Positions 55,301 through 64,000 of a stretch of DNA of 64,000 nt are shown piece by piece. Position 1 is the first letter of the stretch. The number at the start of each line of letters is the position of its first letter. The stretch is from contig LC707859.1 in NCBI GenBank assembly GCA_019973155.2, positions 1 to 64,000 of the forward strand, in the 5' to 3' direction. This stretch comes from Phanerochaete sordida. Lineage: Eukaryota > Basidiomycota > Agaricomycetes > Polyporales > Phanerochaetaceae. A model generated the notes under the pieces. The model was not told where the DNA came from. It searched no databases and saw only the letters and a list, made by a program, of their open reading frames with translations. The position numbers and the translations under genes are program-made.

Positions 55301-58048
55301 ATACTGTGCCATACGGCGCTAAAGCAAAAAGGGCAATCAGCAGGAAACCTTTTTAAATTTGTTATTAATTATCCAGCTCTAATAAAAAAATGATAAGTAG
55401 TTATCATTTTTTTTAGCGCTAGGATTCTTAAAGCTGAAAATTTTTAGGCTCCTCAGAGGCTATATGCAAGAAGTCTATTTAGACTATGATATAGTCCAAG
55501 TGTATATTTTAATAAAATTATATTTTAAGAAGATGGTTTTGTATTTTCAAACAATATCCTTAAATTCTAGGTGTAACTACAACGATCGTCGCTAAAAAAA
55601 AAATTATAAATAGTTACAAGAAACTATTTATAATTTTTTTTAACTGCTTCGCCGCGTCTGTGCTTTAGTCGCGCAAGCGGTCGAAGGCAATCGCTTAAGC
55701 GGTGCAAGCGGATGCTTTAGTCCTTTAAAAAATTATAAATAGTTACAAGTAACTATTTATAATTTTTTTAACTAATCAAATTTTGATATCTATATACAAA
55801 TTTTATAAGCATCGCTGGCTGTGATCTTTTATCGTTGCCCGATCAAAGATAAAAGAAGCTAAAGCATCAGCAAAGCAAAGCGGTATCAACGAAGCCACTA
55901 AACAGTCACATATTATTAGTTAAAAAGTATTAACCAATTGTACTAGTTTAGTTCCCTATGGTACAAATTTAGTCTCTGGCACTACACTAAATATAGGTAC
56001 GCACTGCCTTTAGTCGCTTGCGGCGGTGCCTTGTCTCAAAATCTTCAAAGATTAATTTATCTGCTCTACAATATTTATTCAATAATAGCGGGTAAATTAT
56101 TATCTGAGGGTTGTTTAGATAAAGAAAATTTAAATGCTAATACTAGATTTAGATTTAAACAAGCAGATGCAAAATCTGATTTTGTTATTTATTCATTTCT
56201 TCTTTTTTCCCATTATTGCTCTAGTGTTGCTTATAAAATTTTTATTTAAGCTGTGCTAAAAAAAAATTATAAATAGTTACAAGTAACTATTTATAATTTT
56301 TTTAACTGCTCTCTAGCGAAGAGCTAAGCAAGGCAAGCGATCAAATTTTATTAGAGCGATAAACTTCATCTTGATGCAAATATTTATTAATAACACTTGG
56401 CGGATGTAATTCATTCTTGGGCTGTACCTTCTTTAGGTATTAAAATCGATGCTGTTCCTGGTAGATTAAATCAAACTTCAATCTTAGCAGAAAGAGCTGG
56501 TACTTTCTATGGTCGAATATTGGCCAAAACTGTAGTGAACCTATGGTTATAAATCATCAAATTGCGGGAAATCCCTAAAGGAATCTTAACCAAGTAAGTA
56601 TGGTAACATAACTTATGGCACAGGTAATGACTCGTGGTAAGGTAAAATCAAGATTTATTATTCAATGGGCAATCCGCAGCCAAATGCCAAATATCTAATA
56701 AATGGTATGCAGTTCATCGACTAGACGGTGGTTGGTGTTATTAGTGTTAATAATGCTTAAGATATAGTCAGGCCCCTCCTGAAAAGGAGCAGAAAAATAT
56801 GAGTATTCTTCATATTTTTTGTTAAATAGATATCTATTAATTCGTTAATTTTATTTAGGGATTTCTACAATAGTTTGATAAACTTATTTAATGTAAAATG
56901 AAATCTTAGCCTAAAACAGATAAAGCACTTGTCTTTCATATGAAATACTATTGTAGTATTTGCAGAATACAATTAGTAGTAGTGTTTTTAATAGTCACTT
57001 CATATCTGCTAAACGTATTGGATTAGTGCTGATCTTTTATGCCTTCGTTAAAAAAAAAATTATAATTTTTTTAAGCGCTGCTTGCGCAAGCGAGGCTAGC
57101 TGCCTTAAAAAAAAAATTATCATTTTTTTTTTATATGCGCTTATAAAATTTGTATATTTATTGATGCTTTGCTTCTAATAAAATTTGTATATCGGGGCTT
57201 TTAAAAATTTTATTAAATATCAAATTTTGGCTAGTTAAAAAAATTATAAATAGTTACTTGTAACTATTTATAATTTTTTTTTAGTCTACGGCCGCCCTTC
57301 TTCGTAGATAAACAGGACAAAACAAAAATTGCCCTTCTTCGCTAGAGCAGACAAAAGCTTAGCATAATATATTAATTTTTAACATTAGCAAATGCTAAAG
57401 TAAATAGTTACAAAGTCACTATTTATAAATTTTTTTCCCTTAAAAAATTTATAACTCTGTTATAAATTTTTTTTAGCCCGGAAATATCAAAATTTTATAA
57501 GCTTCTGGCTCTGCCTTTGATCTTTTATCGGGCAACGAAGCGAAGCAAAAGATCACAGCGTGCGCAAGCGAGGCTGTGATACCGCTTTGCTGCTCTCTGG
57601 CTACGCCCTAGCTTGCGCTAAAGCATCCGCTTGCGCACAGTCGCGCAAGCGGTCGAAGGCGGCCTTCGGATGCTTGCTTCGCTTCGATGCTAAAAAAAAT
57701 TATAAATAGTTACAAGTAACTATTTATAATTTTTTGAACTGTTCGCTAGAGCAGCGCTGCGATCAAATTTATCCGTAAGGCCAAGCGCTAGCTATAAATT
57801 TTAATTTAAAGATAATTAAATTAAAATTTAAAGAGCTAGAGCATCAAGGCATAATAAAAATTTTATTAGCCAGAGGCTAATAAAATTTTTATAGTGCAAC
57901 TAGGATTATTATAAAGATTTATCTATTACATTAAATAATTGTGGATTTGCAATGTTCTGAAATCTGTGGAGTTTGGCACGGATTCATGCCAATTGCAGTA
58001 GAAGCAGTACCAGTTCAAGATTACTTAGCTTGGATTGATAGCAATTAA
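52334..58048 (+). CDS. cox2: cytochrome c oxidase subunit 2, 4 exons
   Basis: Second core subunit of complex IV; it holds the Cu-A centre that accepts electrons from cytochrome c. Exons 52334-52567, 54413-54721, 56400-56513 and 57950-58048 total 756 nt, 251 residues plus TAA. Exon 1 has [12 protein letters not shown] and the first membrane helix. Exon 2 has [14 protein letters not shown] (helix 2) and the aromatic HQWYWSYEY. Exon 3 starts with the Cu-A histidine segment ADVIHSW. Exon 4 gives [12 protein letters not shown] with the two cysteines, glutamate, histidine and methionine ligands. All three junctions fit the T/G group I rule. Confidence 0.95.
52568..54412 (+). mobile_element. group I intron cox2-i1 filled with repeats
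   Basis: 1.85 kb between CACGGT and ACATTA. P7 strands are CGACTTTACG (near 53952) and AAAGTC (near 54064). There is no HEG. The peripheral loops are packed with 32-nt hairpins (about 52679, 53070, 53575, 53727, 53810, 54198) and GC palindromes. Confidence 0.8.
53515..53700 (+). repeat. composite repeat CR2, copy 1
   Basis: Order: TATCGGGGCTTTTAAAAATT, a 32-nt hairpin, CTACGGCCGTAG, TAATTGTTATCTTTGTGTGC, then GTAGATGAACAGAAACC. Recurs at 54828-55000. The left half also recurs at 57178 and 58140. Confidence 0.8.
54828..55000 (+). repeat. composite repeat CR2, copy 2
   Basis: Near-identical to 53515-53700, placing the same composite unit in two adjacent introns of one gene. Confidence 0.8.
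56031..56249 (+). pseudogene. LAGLIDADG (type 2) remnant in cox2-i2
   Basis: [27 protein letters not shown] resembles the first half of the LAGLIDADG_2 enzyme of cox1-i11 (LSDGHIEYK...NSRFRFKQS). It continues [10 protein letters not shown], like the ILSPYCKS there, then runs into a 32-nt hairpin element (about 56266). The whole second half is missing. Confidence 0.7.
56514..57949 (+). mobile_element. group I intron cox2-i3
   Basis: Between TATGGT and CAATGT. Q-like GCAATCCGCAGCC near 56669, P7 5' CGACTAGACGG near 56709, P7 3' TATAGTC near 56763. No ORF. The 3' part contains composite repeat CR2/CR3 (57178-57490) and more hairpins. Confidence 0.8.
57178..57490 (+). repeat. composite repeat CR3, copy 1
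   Basis: About 310 nt: the CR2 left half, GCCCTTCTTCGTAGATAAAC, a GCAAATGCTAAAGT segment, a GTTACAAAGTCAC hairpin and AATTTATAACTCTGTTATAAA. Nearly the same as 58140-58440, which lies outside the gene. Confidence 0.8.
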
Positions 58049-58139
58049 AACTAATGCTCCTTAATTACTGAATATACCTTTAATTCTAACTATAAATGGT
58101 AAATTGAATTTATAACCCCCCTCTGATCGTGGTTCTAAT

Positions 58140-58440
58140 AAAATTTTTATATCGGGGCTTTTAAAAATTTTATTAAATATCAAATTTTGGCTAGTTAAAA
58201 AAATTATAAATAGTTACTTGTAACTATTTATAATTTTTTTTTAGTCTACGGCCGCCCTTCTTCGTAGATAAACAGGACAAAACAAAAATTTATTTAAAAG
58301 CTTAGCATAATATATTAATTTTTAACATTAGCAAATGCTAAAGTAAATAGTTACAAAGTCACTATTTATAAATTTTTTTTCCTTAAAAAATTTATAACTC
58401 TGTTATAAATTTTTTTTAGCCCGCAAATATAAAAATTTTA
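58140..58440 (+). repeat. composite repeat CR3, copy 2
   Basis: The copy in the cox2-trnC spacer. The 58049-58700 spacer has no gene. Confidence 0.8.
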
Positions 58441-58700
58441 TTAGATCAAAGATCGGAAGTAGGCAGGCCTATTTTTGTGAGCGCTAGGCGAAGGGCAGCT
58501 GCCGTAGTCTTTAAAATTTAGAGTAAAGATTTTAAATTTTTAATGCCCTGATCTGTGATCCTTATAATATAATTAAGTGCCTAAAAAAAATTATAACTAT
58601 AATATAAATTTTTTTATCACTTTAAAATATTTTAAGATCTATCAATTTTAAAAGAGTAGTATTTTATTTTATAAATTTTTTTTAAATAAACATTTTTGTG

Positions 58701-58773
58701 GGGTTTTGTTTACAGATGGTTCTGTAGTAGGCCTGCAAAGCTTAATTTTAGGGTTCAAATCCTTCAAAACCCT
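58701..58773 (+). tRNA. trnC(gca): tRNA-Cys (GCA)
   Basis: Acceptor GGGTTTT pairs perfectly with AAAACCC. Anticodon loop CTGCAAA has stem TAGGC/GCTTA. T-loop TTCAAAT. Confidence 0.85.
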
Positions 58774-59505
58774 TTATTAATCAATATTAAATTTGGCCGT
58801 GTCTTATAAAATTTTTATATTTATATCTAAATTTTATTAGTCTGAGGGAGAATTCTAATTACATTTAAAATTAAATTTCTAATCATTTTCCCACCTAAAT
58901 TTAGAGGTTCCTACATAGAGTAGTTCGAATTATTTTAGATCCAAAGTTTCTGGGTACCACACACGTTTTACGCTCGAATTAACTAGAGTTTGTAAAATAA
59001 TCAATTTAAATTGAACCAAAATCAATTTTACATATTAGTTCTGCTGATCTTTTATCGTGTGTCCAGCGTGCGCAAGCGAGATCAAAGATCAGACTAAATA
59101 AAAATTGTTTAGCAAGGGCATCGCTAGCTGCCAGCCTGATGCTCTAGCTCTTTAAATTTTAATTTAATTATCATTAAATTAAAATTTATAGCAAGCGCTT
59201 GGGCTCTTCGCTCGCTTAAGCGGTAGCAGCGCTAGCGCTAAAAAAAATTTATAAATAGTTACTTGTAACTATTTATAATTTTTTTAACTAGCGAAGAGAA
59301 GCGAAGCAAAGCAGAGCAGCAAAGCGGTATCACAAAGCGGTAGAAGCAGCGCTTAAAAAAATTATAACTTTTTTTAGGCTAGCGCTTATAAAATTTTTAT
59401 ATAAATATCCAAATTTTATTAACAAACGATCAAAGATAAGAAAGCGGTATCAGCGACGATCAAAGATCACAGAGGAACGGACAGCCTGATAAATTTTTTT
59501 ATACT
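58774..59505 (+). repeat. spacer with hairpin and GC palindromes
   Basis: 58774-59040 is AT-rich with nothing recognised. Then GC palindromes with CTCGCTTAAGCGGTAGCAGC, a 32-nt hairpin (about 59248) and GATCAAAGATCACAG units. No gene. Confidence 0.65.
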
Positions 59506-59574
59506 TTCTCTTAGTTTAAAGGTAAAACAACATTCTTCTAAAGTGTTAACTTTGGTTCGAGTCCAAAAGAGAAT
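59506..59574 (+). tRNA. trnR(tct): tRNA-Arg (TCT)
   Basis: Acceptor TTCTCTT pairs with AAGAGAA. Anticodon stem ACATT/AGTGT with loop CTTCTAA. T-loop TTCGAGT. Confidence 0.85.
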
Positions 59575-60703
59575 TTACTTATTTAATATATTAACCCAAG
59601 CTTGGCTTGCGTTAGTCCTCAAGGTCTTAAAAAAAAGGGCCGCCTAATAAAATTTCATTTTTATAATATCTAAAAATGAAATTTTATAGTCGCGTAATAA
59701 AATTTAAGCGCTTGCCTTTTATTATGGCTAAGTTATTTAAAATGGTCACAGTGAATTATAAGTTAAAAAAAAATAAATTAACAGATATTTCTATTAATTT
59801 ATTGTAATAGTGTCAAGATTAAGGAGGTTTCCATAGGTTTCGCTTTTAATTAATAATAAATTTCTTAGTCAATTACACTTAAGGTACTTATTGTCAAAAA
59901 AAAAATAATCTTGCGCTCTGCTTTGGCATAGTTATATTAACTTATAACTATAGCTCCTGCGCGTACGCTCTAATAATATTTAGATCTAAAAATTTTATTA
60001 GCGCAGCTAACTGAAGCGAGCCTGCGTCAGTTTTTTATTTAGGGTAAGTCAGAGCTATTTGATAATAAAATAAAGTTTTGTATTACGATTAATTATTAAT
60101 CATATTTTTCTTACTTAATTAGTTAAGCAATTTAATTTGAGTAAATTTCAACTACTAACTCTTATGTGTGATTGTTAATATCGAAACTGGGTCAAGTGTT
60201 TAATTTAGATTTTCTCCTATTCTTAATTAGAGTCTGCCCTATTCTAACAATAGGTTTTTCTCCGCTAGGGTTAGCTGTGATACCGCTTTGCTGCTCTCTG
60301 GCTACGCTGGCTACGCTGGCTACGCCCTTGCGCTAAAAAAAAATTATAAATAGTTACTTGTAACTATTTATAATTTTTTTAACGCTTCGCTTCGTTGCTG
60401 CTTTGCTCTGATCTTTTATCGTTTGATAATAAAATTTTTATATTGCAAGCGATAAAATTTATCCGTAAGGCCAAGCGCACACTAAGTTAGGTATTATTAC
60501 CCTTAAAAAAAACAAATTTTTTTGTGTTTCTAGAGGTAAGAAAGATAGATAATATCTTAATATTTAATAAATCTAGTCTAAGTATTTATTTTTAGAAAAT
60601 AATACTTAATATTTAATATATTTAATTTTAATATTTCTCCCCTTAAAAAATTAAAAATATAAATATTACCAAACGCCTTTTAAGTAAGGTTTAATATATA
60701 AAA
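59575..60703 (+). repeat. spacer upstream of nad1
   Basis: Mostly AT-rich with no gene. TGGCTACGC tandem units (60299-60328) plus a 32-nt hairpin (about 60343) form the same block as at 50116-50191. Confidence 0.65.
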
Positions 60704-62870
60704 ATGATAAATAATAACTTAATTTTAATTATTTTAAATACATTAATTAGTTTAATTGATGTTTTACTAGTTTTATTACCAGTTTTACTTTCTGTTGCTT
60801 TCATGACTATTATTGAAAGAAAACAATTAGCTGCGCATCAAAGAAGAGTAGGTCCTAATACAGTAGGTTACTACGGAATATTACAACCATTCAGTGATGC
60901 TTTAAAACTTATTCTTAAAGAAACAGTTATACCTTCTCAATCTAATAAAATTTTATTTTATTTAGCACCTGTTTCTACTTTAATTTTTAGTTTATTAGGT
61001 TGGGGTATTATACCTTTTGGTCAAGGTTTAACTCTTTTTGATTTTTCTTTAGGAATTTTATACACTTTAGCTCTATCTTCTTTAGGTGTCTACGGGGTTT
61101 TATTTGCTGGTTGGTCAGCTAACTCTAAATATGCCTTTTTAGGATCATTAAGATCAACTGCAGCTATGATTAGTTATGAGTTAATCTTGAGTTCTGCTAT
61201 TTTAATCGTTATTTTATTAGCAGGATCATTTAATTTTACTACAATTATTGAAAGTCAAGAAGCTATTTGGTTTGTAGTTCCTTTATTACCTGTTTTCATA
61301 TTTTACTTCATTTCTATTTTAGCTGAAACTTCTAGAACACCTTTTGATTTACAAGAGGCTAAGAACCACTACTATTAAAAAAGATTTGGCCTCTATAAAG
61401 ATCGCTATTATGCTGGAAACTCCTAAAAACTTGAATACTATTTATTTTTATACCAAATAGTCACAATTTCAATGTATGTTACAATGGACAATCAGCAGGA
61501 ACCAAATTGTATTAAGCAATACAAGAAATGTAACCTCAGAGGCAATACGCGATCATTTCTTTATGAATTAAGGAAATATGATATAGTCCAGCTATAACTG
61601 AAAGGTTATGGTTTGTACTTAAATTATTATTTATTTTGCTGTTTATTGTATACCTAATTTTCAATTATAACTCTCAATGCGAAAATTTAAATTTTTTATC
61701 TTTATTTAGTATTCTTCAGTTTAACGTTGTACCTGTTAAACCTTTAGTAACTTATGATGATCTTTCTAATACTAACCTGTTAAGAAAAGAATTAAAAAAT
61801 AAAGCAGGTGTTTATGGTATAATAAATACTAAAACTTCTAAACAATATATTGGTTCTAGTTTAAATCTATATTCTAGATTAATGGATCATATTAAAGGAA
61901 GAGAATCAAACTTAAGATTACAAAGATCTATTCATAAAGATGGACTAAGTTTTTTTAAGGTAGTTATATATTTTTTCCATAATGATCCTGCTGTATTGCT
62001 AACTGATATTGAAACAACCCTTTTTCTTCTTTATATAATTTTAAAAAAGAGGGTAATTCAATGTTAGGCTACAAACACACAAAACAAGCAATAGAAAAAA
62101 TGAAATTAAGATTTGCAAACAAGAGTAATCATCCTATGTTTGGTAAAAAACACAGTGAATCTGTGTTAAGTTTAATAAGTAAACCTGGAAAATTAAATCC
62201 TATGTTTGGTAAAACCCATAATGAAAATACTAAAAATTTAATATCCATTAAACAAAGTATTAGACCTTTAGGGTTATATGATGAAAACAATAATTTAATT
62301 GAAAAATACTCTAATCAAGTAAAATTAGCAATTAAATTTAATGTTCATAAAACTACTATTTCTAGGTATATTAAATCAGGTAAACTTTTTAAAGGTAAAT
62401 TTTACATTAAAGAAATTAAATCTTAATTTTTCAAAAAATAATTTTTTTTTGTATGTATAATAATAAATAATTTTATTTAACTCTTTATTTTTTATTATTT
62501 ATTTTTTGTGGAATCGGAATTGGTGGCTGGTTTCTTCACGGAACATAGTTCTATTATATTCGTTTTCTTCTTCTTGGCTGAGTATTCTTCAATTGTACTG
62601 TTTTCATGTATAACAGCTATTTTATTCTTCGGTGGTTATAACATGCCAGAATTATTTGTAAATAACACATTCATAAGTTTACAAGCAGTAGTACTAGGTT
62701 TAAAAACATGTGTATTCTGTTTCATGTTTGTTTGGTTTAGAGCAACTCTGCCAAGACTTAGATACGACCAATTAATCGAATTCTGTTGGCTAAATTTACT
62801 ACCAGTTGCAGTTGCATTTATTATACTTGTTCCATGTATTTTAGTTGCATTCGATATAGCACCTTACTAA
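60704..62870 (+). CDS. nad1: NADH dehydrogenase subunit 1, 2 exons
   Basis: Membrane subunit of complex I at the quinone-binding junction. Exons 60704-61360 and 62511-62870 give 338 residues plus TAA, a normal length. Exon 1 has IERKQLAAHQRRVGPNTVG and ends SRTPFDLQEA; exon 2 continues ESELVAGFFTEHSS, a universally conserved stretch cut by the intron. Eight or so hydrophobic segments are visible. The junction fits the T/G rule (GAGGCT / terminal G). Confidence 0.96.
61361..62510 (+). mobile_element. group I intron nad1-i1
   Basis: Q near 61490, P7 5' GAGGCAATACG near 61537, P7 3' ATAGTCC near 61582. A frameshifted GIY-YIG gene follows the core. Confidence 0.85.
61636..62426 (+). pseudogene. 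GIY-YIG HEG in nad1-i1, frameshifted
   Basis: AGVYGIINTKTSKQYIGSSLNLYSRL near nt 61807, then QRSIHKDGLSFFKVVIYFF. Around 62015-62030 the frame slips: the first frame ends at 62067, while the adjacent frame reads LYNFKKEGNSMLGYKHT and continues into NUMOD3 repeats (HPMFGKKHSE, NPMFGKTHNE) to TAA at 62426. No GC element is obvious at the break, so this looks like simple indel decay. Confidence 0.75.
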
Positions 62871-63079
62871 TGTTTAGTGTTCTAATTTTCTTATTTTTTT
62901 TTTATTTTACAAATCCCCCTATCATTATTTGAAAATGACATTAGTTCAATTACTTATGCTTACTGTTTAATAATAGGATACGGGCAAAATAAAAACAACT
63001 TATTACAAAATAAATATACTAAAAAAAGGTTAATATCAAATGTTGCAAGGGCTACACCAGACACAGCTAAAAGAAATTT

Positions 63080-64000
63080 AGTCTGTGATGCAGATTTTTA
63101 TGAGTGGTTAAGAGGATTTACAGATGCTGTCCGTCCGTAGGGCGGGGCGGTTGTTTTTCAATATTTAAACAAGGTGATTACTTTAAATTTAGATTCCAAA
63201 TAAAACTACATTGCGATGACAGACCCTTGTTGGAATATATTCAAAATAGATTACAAATAGGTAAAGTATATCCTTTAAATCTAAATTCTCAAACTGATCA
63301 TGCAAGATGGGTAGTAGTGTCAAAAAAAGACTTATATAAATTAATTAAAATTTTTGATATTAATCCTCTTAATACAACTAAATATTTAGATTACATTAAT
63401 TGGAAAGAAGCTTTTTTGTGATATTTTTCATTAAAAACAGAGAATATATCTCTTCACGCTTGCACCGCTTAAGCGATTGCTCAATAAAAAATTATAAATA
63501 GTTACTTGTAACTATTTATAATTTTTTAAAGGACTAAAGCATCCGCTTTGTGATCTTTTGCTTCGCTTCGTGGCCTTCGCTCGCTTAAGCGGTAGCAGCG
63601 AAGCGAAGCAGCGCAATAAAAAATTATAAATAGTTACTTGTAACTATTTATAATTTTTTAAAGGACTAAAGCATCCGCTGAAGCGATTGCCTTCGGACTA
63701 AAGCATCCCTTCTTCGCTAGTTAAAAAAATTATAAATAGTTACAAGTAACTATTTATAATTTTTTTTTAGCGCAGCAAAGCAAAGCATCGCTTCGCAGAA
63801 GAGGTTAAAACTAAAAATTTTAATTTACAATCTTGCATGAATGACAATAGAACAAACTTTGACTATCCACAAGATCATAAAGTCAAAATAACTCCATATT
63901 GGCTACTTGGGTTCACTGAAGGTGAAGCTCACTTTGGAGTAAATAAAATTGATTTCTCTCAAGCTTATGCTTTAGAGCAGATACACTATCAACAGAAAAT
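63080..64000 (+). pseudogene. LAGLIDADG HEG downstream of nad1, split by repeats, runs off window
   Basis: Motif 1 EWLRGFTDA (about 63100-63134) is followed by the 20-nt GC element GTCCGTCCGTAGGGCGGGGC at 63135-63154, then CFSIFKQG in another frame. The domain reaches LDYINWKEAFL. TGA at 63419 may be Trp, then GC palindromes and three 32-nt hairpins (about 63492, 63623, 63729) intervene. Homology resumes near 63800, with motif 2 YWLLGFTEGEAHF near 63898, continuing past the window end. It lies outside nad1, possibly inside an intron of the next gene. Confidence 0.7.
63430..63790 (+). repeat. array of three hairpins inside a HEG
   Basis: Three 32-nt hairpins alternate with GC palindromes (GCTTAAGCG, GAAGCGAAGC) and two copies of TTAAAGGACTAAAGCATCCG. 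They separate the two LAGLIDADG halves of the gene. Confidence 0.8.

Larger units (their letters stand above)
54722..56399 (+). mobile_element. group I intron cox2-i2
   Basis: Between ACTGGT and GCGGAT. Q near 55331, P7 5' GAGGCTATA near 55447, P7 3' TATAGTCC near 55492. It contains CR2 copy 2, four more hairpins and a HEG remnant. Confidence 0.8.

Noticed and set aside
56865..56955. tRNA-like sequence with 10-nt inverted ends CTACAATAGT/ACTATTGTAG and a CTTTCAT loop
   Set aside because: No T-arm with a TTC-type loop and no normal D-arm; more likely peripheral pairing of cox2-i3.
53394..57178. Short + frames at 53394-53594 and 56960-57178
   Set aside because: They read through GC palindromes and hairpins inside cox2 introns; no homology visible.

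Overview
This window is part of a large, AT-rich and repeat-rich fungal mitochondrial genome. The evidence is cox1, cox2, nad1, atp9 and rnl split by 26 intervening sequences (25 with clear group I cores), homing endonuclease genes (HEGs) of the LAGLIDADG and GIY-YIG families, mitochondrial tRNAs, and linear-plasmid-type family B DNA polymerase genes. The proteins look like those of Basidiomycota (Agaricomycetes), but I cannot name a genus. Two in-frame TGA codons inside decayed HEGs sit where Trp fits, consistent with genetic code 4. All genes are on the + strand except the plasmid-type polymerases.

Layout. 1-25688: cox1 in 16 exons with 15 introns (25.7 kb for a 528-residue protein), including exons of 11, 11, 14, 18 and 22 nt. 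25689-29273: trnG(TCC), trnQ(TTG), trnK(TTT), trnY(GTA) among repeats. 29274-31265 (-): N-terminally truncated dpo. 31381-31602: atp9, followed by a broken GIY-YIG gene and a second copy of the atp9 3' end. 33257: trnS(GCT). 33480-37331 (-): a full-length dpo plus a decayed partial tandem copy of its C-terminal part. About 37500-47700: rnl with seven group I introns. 48251-49349: trnA, trnD, trnT, trnF. 49350-52333: repeat-filled spacer. 52334-58048: cox2 in four exons. 58701 trnC, 59506 trnR(TCT). 60704-62870: nad1 with one intron. 63080-64000: a decayed LAGLIDADG gene running off the window.

How it fits together. The encoded products serve respiration (cox1, cox2, nad1), ATP synthase (atp9) and mitochondrial translation (rnl, tRNAs). 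Almost everything else is mobile: group I introns, their HEGs, plasmid-derived polymerases and two classes of small repeat. One class is a perfect 32-nt AT-rich hairpin (about 40 copies). The other is a set of GC-rich micro-elements of roughly 10-40 nt. I found neither class in the exons of cox1, cox2, nad1 or atp9, in tRNAs or in recognisable rnl core, but both repeatedly break HEG reading frames. The two observations I rate highest are the atp9/GIY-YIG unit with a duplicated atp9 C-terminus, and the same GC micro-element at the same codon of three LAGLIDADG motifs.
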